Part shown: positions 23,410 to 31,745 of the stretch, piece by piece | Numbering within the stretch: position 1 is the first letter of the stretch | Layout: each line of letters begins with the position of its first letter | Assembly (NCBI GenBank): GCA_017436955.1 | Contig: JAFSCD010000016.1 | Coordinates: 97,260-161,259, forward strand | Length of the DNA: 64,000 nucleotides | Direction: 5' to 3' | Source of the DNA: Oscillospiraceae bacterium | GTDB lineage: Bacteria; Bacillota; Clostridia; Oscillospirales; Oscillospiraceae | The notes under the pieces: generated by a model | Seen by the model: the letters and a program-made list of their open reading frames with translations, nothing else | Told to the model about the DNA's origin: nothing | Databases searched by the model: none | Made by a program: the position numbers and the translations under genes

Positions 23410-25887
23410 ATGGCTGAATTTCAGGTGAAAACAAAAGGCAACGCCAGCCCCAAGGGCAAACCCAGAGTATACTTTACCTGCCATCCTGCGGATTTTGAGA
23501 AGTATTTTGAGAAGCTCTGCCAGGATATTTTCAAGACCCACCAGTGCGCCATTTACTATACCGAGGATATGTCCGCTGTCATCGAAGAGCAGGACAAAGC
23601 CACCGACCTGGGCAGCCACAACCTGTTCATCGTGCCGGTGACCTTTAAGCTGCTGACCCAGCCCAACCGGGCTATGGATTCGGACATCCCCTATGCGCTG
23701 CAGCAGCATATCCCGGTGCTGCCCTTTATGATGGAGCCGGGTATTGATGCGGTGTACAGCCGCCCGGATAAGTTTGGTGAGCTGCAGTATCTGAATCCCT
23801 ACAGCACCGACCTGACGGAGATTTCCTACGAGGAGAAGCTGAAAAAGTATCTGGAGTCCGTGCTAATCAGCGATGAAATGGCGCAGAAGGTGCGTGCGGC
23901 TTTCGACGCTTACATATTCTTAAGCTACCGCAAGAAGGATCGCCGGCACGCCAACGAGCTGATGCGGCTGATCCACAGCCACCCGGAGCTGCGGGATATC
24001 GCCATTTGGTATGACGAATTCCTGACCCCCGGCAAGAGTTTTAAGGAGAGCATCGACCAAATGCTGGCAGACAGCGATCTGTTTGCCCTGCTGGTGACGC
24101 CTAATCTATTGGAGGAGCCGGAGGGCAAGCCCAATTTCGTGATGGGCGAGGAGTATCCTGCGGCGAAAAAGTCCGGCATTGGCATCCTGCCTGCGGAGAT
24201 GGAGGATACGGACAAGGCCGCTTTGGGCGAAAAATTCGATGGCATCCCTGCCTGTGTGAAGCCGGATGATGAGAGCTTCAAGCCCCGGCTGATGGAAGCC
24301 CTTTCCCGAATCGCCACTGCTGCCAACGATGATGACCCGATGCACAATTACCTCATTGGCCTTGCCTACTTGGAGGGCATTGATGTGGAAACCGACCGCC
24401 AGCGTGGCCTGGAGCTGATTACGAAAGCCGCCGAAGCCAACCTGCCGGAGGCGATGGAAAAGCTGTACGATATGTACAGAGATGGCGCAGGCGTCGCACT
24501 GGACTACAGAAAAGCCGTAAAGTGGGCAGAACGGTTGTATAACTATCGCCGGCAACACCTGGGAGAAGAGCACCCGGACACCATCAGGACCCTGAATAAT
24601 CTGGCGGGGACTTATAGCAAGCTGGGTGACCGTAGAAGGGCGCTGGAACTGGAAGAAAAGGTGTATTCCCTGCGCTGCCGCATATTAGGTGAAGAGCACC
24701 CGGATACACTTACATCCCTGAACAATCTGGCGGGGACTTACAGTGGTTTGGGCGACCATCAAAAGGCGCTGGAACTGGAAGAAAAGGTGTATGCCCTGTA
24801 TTGTCGTATATTGGGCGAAGAGCACCCGGATACACTTACATCCCTGAATAATCTGGCGGTGACTTACAGTGATTTGGGCGACCACAAAAGGGCGCTGGAA
24901 CTGGAAGAAAAGGTGTATGCCCTGCGCTGCCGCATATTGGGCGAAGAGCACCCGGATACACTTACATCCCTGAACAATCTGGCGGCAACTTACGGTGATT
25001 TGGGCAACCTTCAAAAGGCGCTGGAACTGGAAGAAAAGGTGTATTCCCTGCGCTGCCGCATATTAGGTGAAGAGCACCCGGATACACTTACATCCCTGAA
25101 CAATCTGGCGGTGACTTACGGTGATTTGGGCAACCACAAAAGGGCGCTGGAACTGGAAGAAAAGGTGTATGCCCTGTATTGTCGCATATTGGGTGAGGAA
25201 CACCCGGACACACTTACATCCCTGCACAATCTGGCGGTGACTTACGGTGATTTGGGCAACCACAAAAGGGCGCTGGAACTGGAAGAAAAGGTGTATGCCC
25301 TGTATTGTCGCATATTGGGCGAGGAACACCCGGACACCCTCGGGACCCTGAATAATCTGGCGGTGACTTATAGCAAGCTGGGCGACCATCAAAAGGCACT
25401 TGAATTGAAAGAAAAGGTGTACGCCCTGCGTTGTCGCATATTGGGCGAAGACCACCCGGACACTCTCGTGTCCCTGCACAATCTGGCGGTGACTTACAGT
25501 GATTTGGGTGACCATCAAAAGGCGCTGAAGCTAGGTGAAGATGCGTATACTTTGTTCTGCCATGTACTAGGAGAAGAACATCCCCTTACCCTTAACTCTA
25601 TGAGATTTCTGTCGGCACTCCGCAGCCTTATGAAGAAAACCCAGACATTAACTGGCGCTTCCGCACAACAGCCGAGTCAGACGGGGAAGCCGCAAAGGAA
25701 CCGGCAGATGGCAGAGCTGGAATATATGCTTCTGTGCAGCAAGCTGGGCAAGGAGCATCCCAACACGCAGAAGGCGTGGGAAGCATTGCAACAGCTTTAC
25801 AGAACGCTTGGTGTATGCCAGCACTGCGGTGGTGCACTTGATGACAAGCAAAAATGCATCAAATGCGGCAAGCCCAAGGACTATTGA
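23410..25887 (+). CDS. Two-TIR, TPR-array, zinc-ribbon protein (candidate sensor/effector)
   Basis: The product has 825 residues, with no signal peptide or membrane helix. Residues 19-135 form a degenerate TIR-like domain (RVYFTCHPADFEKYFEKL). Residues 166-270 form a better TIR domain (DAYIFLSYRKKDRRHANELM, WYDEFLTPGKSFKESI, then NFVMGEEYPAAKKSG, where Glu247/248 fall about where TIR NADases keep their catalytic Glu). A Sel1-like stretch (~315-375) leads into eight exact 42-residue kinesin-light-chain-type TPR units (384-719, each with GEEHPDTL). A C-terminal CQHC...CIKC zinc ribbon ends the protein. TIR-plus-repeat proteins include NAD-cleaving immune effectors; that role is inferred only. 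It is a single gene with its own promoter and terminator and no evident partner. Confidence 0.85.
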   Translation: MAEFQVKTKGNASPKGKPRVYFTCHPADFEKYFEKLCQDIFKTHQCAIYYTEDMSAVIEEQDKATDLGSHNLFIVPVTFKLLTQPNRAMDSDIPYALQQHIPVLPFMMEPGIDAVYSRPDKFGELQYLNPYSTDLTEISYEEKLKKYLESVLISDEMAQKVRAAFDAYIFLSYRKKDRRHANELMRLIHSHPELRDIAIWYDEFLTPGKSFKESIDQMLADSDLFALLVTPNLLEEPEGKPNFVMGEEYPAAKKSGIGILPAEMEDTDKAALGEKFDGIPACVKPDDESFKPRLMEALSRIATAANDDDPMHNYLIGLAYLEGIDVETDRQRGLELITKAAEANLPEAMEKLYDMYRDGAGVALDYRKAVKWAERLYNYRRQHLGEEHPDTIRTLNNLAGTYSKLGDRRRALELEEKVYSLRCRILGEEHPDTLTSLNNLAGTYSGLGDHQKALELEEKVYALYCRILGEEHPDTLTSLNNLAVTYSDLGDHKRALELEEKVYALRCRILGEEHPDTLTSLNNLAATYGDLGNLQKALELEEKVYSLRCRILGEEHPDTLTSLNNLAVTYGDLGNHKRALELEEKVYALYCRILGEEHPDTLTSLHNLAVTYGDLGNHKRALELEEKVYALYCRILGEEHPDTLGTLNNLAVTYSKLGDHQKALELKEKVYALRCRILGEDHPDTLVSLHNLAVTYSDLGDHQKALKLGEDAYTLFCHVLGEEHPLTLNSMRFLSALRSLMKKTQTLTGASAQQPSQTGKPQRNRQMAELEYMLLCSKLGKEHPNTQKAWEALQQLYRTLGVCQHCGGALDDKQKCIKCGKPKDY
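24559..25566 (+). repeat. Eight in-frame 126-bp tandem repeats coding the TPR array
   Basis: Units start every 126 bases (24559, 24685, 24811 and so on to 25441), and a ninth partial unit begins at 25567. Units 2-7 are nearly identical in DNA, including silent positions, which points to recent duplication or gene conversion rather than old divergence. Confidence 0.9.
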
Positions 25888-25902
25888 TATTCGAAAAATG
25901 CA

Positions 25903-25937
25903 AAAAAGAGGACCAGCGGTGGCTGGTCCTCTAAATT
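25903..25937. terminator. Bidirectional terminator
   Basis: AGAGGACCAGC, GGTG, GCTGGTCCTCT has an A run before and a T run after. It serves the TIR-TPR gene and the converging LicD gene. Confidence 0.9.
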
Positions 25938-25942
25938 TTTAT

Positions 25943-28210
25943 TTACTTCAGGAAGGAAACGCGCTTGCCGGTGCTGAGGAAGTAATCGTCGGAAACCTCC
26001 TGCGCCATTTCCTCAATGCTCATCTTTTCGTAGCGCTCCAGGTCGATGGAGTAGATCTTATGCTTCAGGCTGCGCTGCGATACCGGCGGATACAGCATAT
26101 AATCGCCGTAATGGGCGGTCAAATACAGCTCCCAGTTGTTCATGACCGGCACGGTGATGCCCTCAAACTCCATATACACGGGATTGCCGTAGTATTCCAC
26201 CGGGAAGCTCTCGCCCTCATAGCCGTAATCGCCGGGCAGGCACACCCAATGGGTGGCGCTGTCGGATTGGTATTTCCGGGCGTTTTTCGTCCACTTGCGG
26301 ATCATAATGGGGTAGGGGCAGAACACCTTGCGCAGGGCGCGCATAGCAACGGCCTTCCAGTTCTTGAAGCCTACGGGGAACAGCATTTTGGCTGTGTCCA
26401 TCATATTCTTGCGCATACGGTCGCTGCGTGCGCCGTGCTTCAGGCGCTGCTTTTCGGTGGGTGCCACGCAGTCCAGCGGCAGAATGTCCACGAAGATATT
26501 TCTACCCTTTCTCTGCAGCGGAGCGGTGGTCCGGGGACCCAGAACCTCCAGACGGGTGAAGGTGTAGGGGTATGCGTGGGCATTCAGCACGAAACCCTCA
26601 CGCAGCTGGGGCGGACAGATCTTCAGGAATTTATCGTAGTCCTTACGGGGCATAACCACGTCCAGATCGTCATCCCAGGGGATGAAGCCCTTGTGCCGGA
26701 CAGCGCCCAGCAGCGTACCGCCTGCCATATAATAGCGCAGGTTATTGGCCTTGCAGATGCGGTCAAACTCGATAAAGATCTTCAAGATCAGAAGCTGCAC
26801 CTTCTTGCGCATCGCCATATCGGTGTCGATATAGCTGCGGTACAGGAAGGTGTTTCTTTCCCAGCGCTTGTAGGCCTGCATCAGCCGCTTGAGACCTCTT
26901 TTGATCTTGCCGCCCAGCCGGGTCAGGGGATAGCCCTTGCCCTTGCCCTTGGCAGCCGCGGCTCTGGCTTTTGCCCGCTTCACAATGCCGCTGCCGTTGT
27001 AGGCGGTGGCCTTGCTGAATTTGTTCATCCAGGCGTTGCTTAAGTGCTTGGCGTAGTCAATGGCACTCTTCAGTGCGGTTTCGGCAGACGTGAATTCATA
27101 TTCCGCCACCGGCTTGCCCAGCAGCACATCCTCCCAGCGGTCGCCGATCTCCTTACGGGCATCGGCGTTGACAGCCTGACGGATCCGGTCGGATACGCCG
27201 TTTGTGCAGGCAGGGTCGAAGAACCGCTTCAGCTCGGCTGCGGTGGAATCGGCATCGTCGGGATTGTAGATGCGGAAGCCCTTGTTCAGACCCTTGATCT
27301 CATAATCCCGGTAGCCCTTGGCAAACAGCGTGGGCAGACCCTTGGCGATGGTAACGGAAAGAATGTTGGGGAATTCCTGGGCGTTGTCCACCAAAATGGC
27401 GCCGGCATAGCCGTCCAGCCGCTTGTGGGGCTTTTCGCACAGCTCCTCGATCACGATATTTTCCGGAAACTCCTCTGCCCACAGCGCATACTGCTCCGCG
27501 TCAGCCGCCGACAGCATCTTGCCGATAGGCACGATCCGCAGCACCTTATCCCGGAAAGTTTCGTCACTTTGCAGCAGCGCATAGAAGCTGCGCACCACAA
27601 CGGTGGTACGGGGAGAGGAGCCTGCGGTCAGCAGGAGCAGCTCCCTGTCACCCAGTACGGCAGGGCTGTAGTCTACATCGGAGTAGGGGTGCAGATAGGG
27701 GATATAGGTGGTGCCGTAAATAAACGGATCCAGAGGGAAGCCGGTGATTGCGCCGTCACAAAGAGAAAGCGCATTGACGACTCTCCGCTTGGCAGCGCTG
27801 TTGGTAAAGGCTTCGTTGATGCAATCCTTGAAAAACAGGAAACAATGCTTGCCCAGCCCGGTAATCACCTCAAAATCGCTGGCAAAGGTCTTCATTCTGG
27901 GCTCCCAGAACAGATAATGGTCGATCTCGGGGTGATCGGTCACGAATTTTGCCAGGATCTCGGGGCGTTCAGAAGGCTTGTGGTAAGCCTTGTCCATAGA
28001 AAAGCGGTGGGCCCGCTCATCCACCAGATAGTCAAAAAAGCCCTGACGGTTGTGGGTGATGATGGTGACGTCCCAGCCTCTGTCTGCCAGCTCTACGGTC
28101 AGCAGCGACAGCATTTCTGCGCGCATGGTCTCAGCCATGGAGCTGGTGATGACAGCCAGCGTTTTTCTTCTGGGCTGATCCTGCGTATTATCCAAAAATT
28201 CGGTGTTCAA
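25943..28210 (-). CDS. Glycosyltransferase-like domain fused to LicD-type phosphotransferase
   Basis: The product has 755 residues. The first ~360 residues look like a GT-B-type Rossmann glycosyltransferase (TLAVITSSMAETMRAEML ... LLLLTAGSSPRTTVV ... ILVDNAQEFPNILSVTIAKG). A basic linker (~405-440, rich in Lys/Ala/Arg) follows. The C-terminal domain is LicD: MAGGTLLGAVRHKGFIPWDD then DLDVVMPRKDYD (~495-528). LicD proteins transfer phosphocholine or similar phospho-groups onto cell-surface glycans. The start is TTG 28210 with GGAGG 7 bases upstream. It is probably cytoplasmic or membrane-associated and decorates surface polysaccharide or teichoic acid; the substrate is unknown. No other glycan gene adjoins. 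Confidence 0.8.
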   Translation of the reverse strand: MNTEFLDNTQDQPRRKTLAVITSSMAETMRAEMLSLLTVELADRGWDVTIITHNRQGFFDYLVDERAHRFSMDKAYHKPSERPEILAKFVTDHPEIDHYLFWEPRMKTFASDFEVITGLGKHCFLFFKDCINEAFTNSAAKRRVVNALSLCDGAITGFPLDPFIYGTTYIPYLHPYSDVDYSPAVLGDRELLLLTAGSSPRTTVVVRSFYALLQSDETFRDKVLRIVPIGKMLSAADAEQYALWAEEFPENIVIEELCEKPHKRLDGYAGAILVDNAQEFPNILSVTIAKGLPTLFAKGYRDYEIKGLNKGFRIYNPDDADSTAAELKRFFDPACTNGVSDRIRQAVNADARKEIGDRWEDVLLGKPVAEYEFTSAETALKSAIDYAKHLSNAWMNKFSKATAYNGSGIVKRAKARAAAAKGKGKGYPLTRLGGKIKRGLKRLMQAYKRWERNTFLYRSYIDTDMAMRKKVQLLILKIFIEFDRICKANNLRYYMAGGTLLGAVRHKGFIPWDDDLDVVMPRKDYDKFLKICPPQLREGFVLNAHAYPYTFTRLEVLGPRTTAPLQRKGRNIFVDILPLDCVAPTEKQRLKHGARSDRMRKNMMDTAKMLFPVGFKNWKAVAMRALRKVFCPYPIMIRKWTKNARKYQSDSATHWVCLPGDYGYEGESFPVEYYGNPVYMEFEGITVPVMNNWELYLTAHYGDYMLYPPVSQRSLKHKIYSIDLERYEKMSIEEMAQEVSDDYFLSTGKRVSFLK

Positions 28211-28259
28211 TATGAACCCTCCTTCAGTATGATGACATTATAATGCGCCTATCATATGC

Positions 28260-28288
28260 ATTGTAACATAGGGAAAATGCTTTGTAAA
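28260..28288 (-). promoter_or_regulatory. Sigma-A promoter of the LicD-fusion gene
   Basis: On the minus strand: TTTACA, 17 bases, TACAAT, about 50 bases before the TTG start. Confidence 0.65.
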
Positions 28289-28330
28289 GTTGTTTCCGGC
28301 AGATAAATTGCGGAAACGGAAGGCAATTAC

Positions 28331-28360
28331 TTGCAAACCTGCCCGGCGTTGTAGTATGAT
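28331..28360 (+). promoter_or_regulatory. Sigma-A promoter of the FGGY kinase gene
   Basis: TTGCAA (28331-28336), 18 bases, TATGAT (28355-28360). Confidence 0.55.
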
Positions 28361-28431
28361 AGAGAAAAGTCCACACTGGGAGGGCTGCCCTGCCTGCTGC
28401 AGCCCCGACACTTTTTGAAAGGAGAAACGCT

Positions 28432-29700
28432 ATGCACGCAATTGGTATTGATTTGGGCACCACCAGCATCTGCGGTGTGCTGATGGATACGCAGACCGGC
28501 AGGGTACTGCGTTCCCGCACGCAAAACAGCAACGCCTTCATCGCCGGCGAATATTTCGAGCGGAAGCAATCCCCGGAGAAGATCATTTCGCTGGCGCGGG
28601 AGATTCTGGAGGATCTTCTGGATGACCAAACGCAGGCTATCGGTGTCACGGGACAGATGCACGGCATCGTCTATTATGATGCCGCCGGCAAGGCGGTGAG
28701 TCCGCTGTATACCTGGCAGGACGGCAGAGGAAATCTGCCCTTCGGCGACACCACCTACGCATTGTATTTGCGCAGCCACAGCGGCTACGGTCACGTAACG
28801 GATTTTTATAACCGGGTCAACGGTCTGGTGCCGGAAAATGCCGTCGGCTACTGCACCATCCACGATTATCTGGTGATGCAGCTTTGCGGCTTAACGCAGG
28901 CCACAATCCACGTCAGCAACGCCGCCAGCTTCGGCCGCTTTGATCTGCAGACCGGCAGAACGACTTACGATTGCCGGCAAACGGTGGTGGCGGATTACCG
29001 CGTTGCCGGTACTTATAAGGGCATCTGCGTCGGCGTCGCCATTGGCGACAATCAGGCCAGCGTGTTTTCCTCTCTGGCTGACCCGGACAGCGTGCTGGTC
29101 AACGTGGGTACCGGCAGCCAGGTCAGTGTGATTTCAGACGAAATTCTGCAAGGTCCCGGCATCGAGACCCGTCCCTATATGGAAGGTAAGTATCTGGCGG
29201 TAGGCTCGGCGTTGTGCGGCGGCAGAGCTTACGCTGTGCTGAAGGATTTTTATAAAGCCCTGCTGAATACAGACGATGATGCGGTCTATGCCCGGATGAG
29301 CCAGCTTCTGGAGGGCGTGGACGGCACCACCCTGCAGGTGGACACCCGTTTCTCCGGCAGCCGGGAGGATGAGACCCTCCGGGGCAGCATTACCGGCATC
29401 TCCACCCGGAATTTTACACCTGCGGAGCTGACCTACGGCTTCCTGGAGGGTATGATCGGGGAGCTGTACCGGTTGTATCAGATCATGGGCGTGCAACGCA
29501 CCGGACTGATCGCCTCCGGCAACGGTATCCGCAAAAATACAGCACTGCAAAAGGTTGCGGAGCGGTATTTTGGTGCCAAACTGCGGATCCCGGAGCATAA
29601 GGAGGAGGCAGCCTATGGCGCGGCCCTCTTTGCCCTCGTCGCAGGCGGCTTTTACGAAAGCGCCCGGGATGTCCAAAGACTGATCCGCTTAAAGGGATAA
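28432..29700 (+). CDS. FGGY-family carbohydrate kinase, sedoheptulokinase-like
   Basis: The product has 422 residues. It has the ASKHA phosphate-1 motif (AIGIDLGTTSICGVLMD), GVTGQMHGIVYYD and a TWQDGR segment. Later comes the ATP-site glycine stretch NVGTGSQVSV, the adenosine motif GLIASGNGIRKN and a terminal EEAAYGAALFA. The GQMHG motif is shared by xylulose and sedoheptulose kinases. The short length and the YCTIHDYLVMQLCG segment make me favour sedoheptulokinase, with moderate certainty. It is followed 27 bases later by a CAP-domain gene, probably on the same transcript but with no clear functional link. Confidence 0.75.
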   Translation: MHAIGIDLGTTSICGVLMDTQTGRVLRSRTQNSNAFIAGEYFERKQSPEKIISLAREILEDLLDDQTQAIGVTGQMHGIVYYDAAGKAVSPLYTWQDGRGNLPFGDTTYALYLRSHSGYGHVTDFYNRVNGLVPENAVGYCTIHDYLVMQLCGLTQATIHVSNAASFGRFDLQTGRTTYDCRQTVVADYRVAGTYKGICVGVAIGDNQASVFSSLADPDSVLVNVGTGSQVSVISDEILQGPGIETRPYMEGKYLAVGSALCGGRAYAVLKDFYKALLNTDDDAVYARMSQLLEGVDGTTLQVDTRFSGSREDETLRGSITGISTRNFTPAELTYGFLEGMIGELYRLYQIMGVQRTGLIASGNGIRKNTALQKVAERYFGAKLRIPEHKEEAAYGAALFALVAGGFYESARDVQRLIRLKG

Positions 29701-29727
29701 GAAGGAAGCCGGAAGGAGAAAGAGAGA

Positions 29728-31569
29728 ATGGGGTTCTGGAAGAAAAGCCTTTTGTGCCTGCTGATGGTGGCGTGTCTGCTGATATTCCCGGTGAAGGCGG
29801 CGGAAAATACCGTGGATTATCAGTTCACCGGTATGGATGGCAGCAAGGTCACAGCCGCTACTCATCCCGGCACGGTCAAGCTGATCATCTTCACCCATTT
29901 GCATACAGGTCACGAGGATACACTGCTTGCCACGCTGCTGAATGCCGATTGGCTGCAGACGGAAGGGCTTTCCGTGATCGTGGTGGATTGGGTGGCGGAC
30001 AGCGTGGAATCGCTCCGTGCCTGCGTGCAGGAAAATGGTGCCCAGGATGCGCCCATTACCTTCTGTATTGACACCGGCGATGACCTGATGAAATTTCTCG
30101 ACGCCGCGGGTCTTGTGGGAAACGCGTTTTCAATGCCCGTCAGCTTTCTTGTGGACGCCAACGGCAAGGTGCTGGCGCACCGGATGGGCGAAAGCTCGGA
30201 TACTGCCTTGCGTGCGCTGCTCAGCGGTCATATTGCCGGCGTTTCGGAAGCGGAAACGGTGACGCTTTCCGTGACCGGCGAACAGCTTTACACCGAGGCG
30301 TTTGAAGTGCTGAAGCTGCTGAATCAGCAGCGCAAGGCCAACGGTCTGTCGGCGCTGACGATGGATAAAGACCTTTTGGAAGCGGCTATGCTGCGTGCGG
30401 CAGAGACCAATGTTTACTACTCCCACACCCGACCCAACGGAACGGAATGTTATACCGCGTTTCCTTACCGGGCCGGTATGCTGGCAGAAAATATCGCCAT
30501 AGGCTTTGATACCGCAGCGGAGGTTATGGACGGCTGGATGAATTCCCCGGGTCACCGGGAGAATATATTGACGCAGGAATTTGCTTCTGTGGGTATCGGC
30601 GTGTTTATGCACAACGGCGTCTGTTCCTGGGTGCAGCTGTTTTCGTCGGCTGCGGCGACGAAAGCGGAAGCGCCGGCAGATGCGGTGAAAACGGAAAAGG
30701 TGGAGCTCCTGCAGACGCATTTGACGGTGAAGATCACGCCCGTAAGGCTGATGATCTCGCCGGGTGCCACCGGGGAGATAGCCTTCCGCGTGAACAATGT
30801 GGAATTCACCTGTCACAATGTGTGCCTGGATGGGAAGAATGTGACCTGTCACTCGGATAATACGCAGGTCGCTAAGGTGGATGCCGATGGCGTAGTCACG
30901 GCGGTAGCGCCGGGAACGGCGCATATCACGGTGACCCTTGCCGGTACGGACATCTGCGAAACGGTTTTGGTGGAGGTAGGGGAGCATAACTATGAGGAGC
31001 GCATCGAGAAGGCACCCACCTGCGGCGAGACCGGCATCGGGCGGTATGTTTGCACTAACTGCGGCGATGTGAAAATAGAGGAGATCCCGAAGATGAATAC
31101 CCATTCCTGGGACAGCGGCAGGGTCACGAAGGAGCCTACCGAAAAATCGGAAGGCGAAAAGACCTTTACCTGCACCGTCTGCGCAAAGACCCGTACCGAA
31201 ACCCTGCCGAAGCTTCCGGCGCCTGCGCCTACGGAAGCGCCTACGCTACCTGCTACCAAAGCGCCTGCGGTGCCGCCGACAGAACCGCCGACGGTGGAAA
31301 CAACTGCGCCCACAGAGGCACCAACGGAAGCGACCACAGCACCTACCGAGACTACGACAATTCCTGCCGAAGCAACGCAAATGCCTACCGCTGCTCCCAC
31401 AGAGATGACGCAAACGGCGCCGTCGCAGACCCCGACGCAGCCGACCACCGAGCCGGAAACGCAGAGCTATGCGCTGCCGGAGCAGAAGCTGGTCATTGGT
31501 ATTGCGGTGGCGGTGGTGGCGACCCTTGCCGCCGGCGCGTTTCTGATCTTCTGGAAGCGGAAAGACTGA
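29728..31569 (+). CDS. Surface protein: thioredoxin-like domain without CXXC, CAP domain, Big2-like domain, membrane anchor
   Basis: The product has 613 residues with an export signal at 1-24. Residues ~30-170 resemble a TlpA/redoxin fold (TVKLIIFTHLHTGHEDTLLA, FLVDANGKVLAHRMG), but the usual CXXC is replaced by HTGHED. Residues ~185-305 are a CAP/SCP domain (LLNQQRKANGLSALTMD, YYSHTRPNG, AENIAIGF, NSPGHRENILTQ). A bacterial Ig-like domain (~325-415), two CXXC-bearing small modules (~425-480), a Thr/Pro/Glu-rich stalk (~485-575) and a C-terminal helix with KRKD follow. There is no LPXTG, so it is held by the membrane helix. Function is unknown; CAP proteins are often secreted and lipid- or wall-associated. 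Confidence 0.8.
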   Translation: MGFWKKSLLCLLMVACLLIFPVKAAENTVDYQFTGMDGSKVTAATHPGTVKLIIFTHLHTGHEDTLLATLLNADWLQTEGLSVIVVDWVADSVESLRACVQENGAQDAPITFCIDTGDDLMKFLDAAGLVGNAFSMPVSFLVDANGKVLAHRMGESSDTALRALLSGHIAGVSEAETVTLSVTGEQLYTEAFEVLKLLNQQRKANGLSALTMDKDLLEAAMLRAAETNVYYSHTRPNGTECYTAFPYRAGMLAENIAIGFDTAAEVMDGWMNSPGHRENILTQEFASVGIGVFMHNGVCSWVQLFSSAAATKAEAPADAVKTEKVELLQTHLTVKITPVRLMISPGATGEIAFRVNNVEFTCHNVCLDGKNVTCHSDNTQVAKVDADGVVTAVAPGTAHITVTLAGTDICETVLVEVGEHNYEERIEKAPTCGETGIGRYVCTNCGDVKIEEIPKMNTHSWDSGRVTKEPTEKSEGEKTFTCTVCAKTRTETLPKLPAPAPTEAPTLPATKAPAVPPTEPPTVETTAPTEAPTEATTAPTETTTIPAEATQMPTAAPTEMTQTAPSQTPTQPTTEPETQSYALPEQKLVIGIAVAVVATLAAGAFLIFWKRKD

Positions 31570-31572
31570 TTC

Positions 31573-31603
31573 AATACCCTCCCCATCAGGGGAGGGTATT
31601 TCC
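31573..31603 (+). terminator. Rho-independent terminator
   Basis: AATACCCTCCCC, ATCA, GGGGAGGGTATT followed by TTT. Confidence 0.8.
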
Positions 31604-31675
31604 CGTCGGGGCCCCCTTGTTTCGGTTTACATAACACTTCGGTGAGGGCGATGGAAAAATATGTGTGATTTATGC

Positions 31676-31704
31676 TTGCAAATTGCGTAAAACGGTGGTA
31701 GAAT
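31676..31704 (+). promoter_or_regulatory. Sigma-A promoter of the antiporter gene
   Basis: TTGCAA (31676-31681), 17 bases, TAGAAT (31699-31704). Confidence 0.65.
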
Positions 31705-31745
31705 ACGTCAGGTTAAAATTTAAGCAAAGAAGGCGTAAATTCTCA

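Noticed and set aside
24559-25566. Regular 126-bp repeats considered as a CRISPR or satellite array
   Set aside because: The repeats are in frame, have no spacers, and encode TPR units of one continuous protein.
31623-31636. GGTTTACATAA shared at 31623, 33122 and 36093
   Set aside because: A shared 11-13-mer at three places is within what chance allows in 64 kb, and the flanks are unrelated. No basis for calling it a recombination site.
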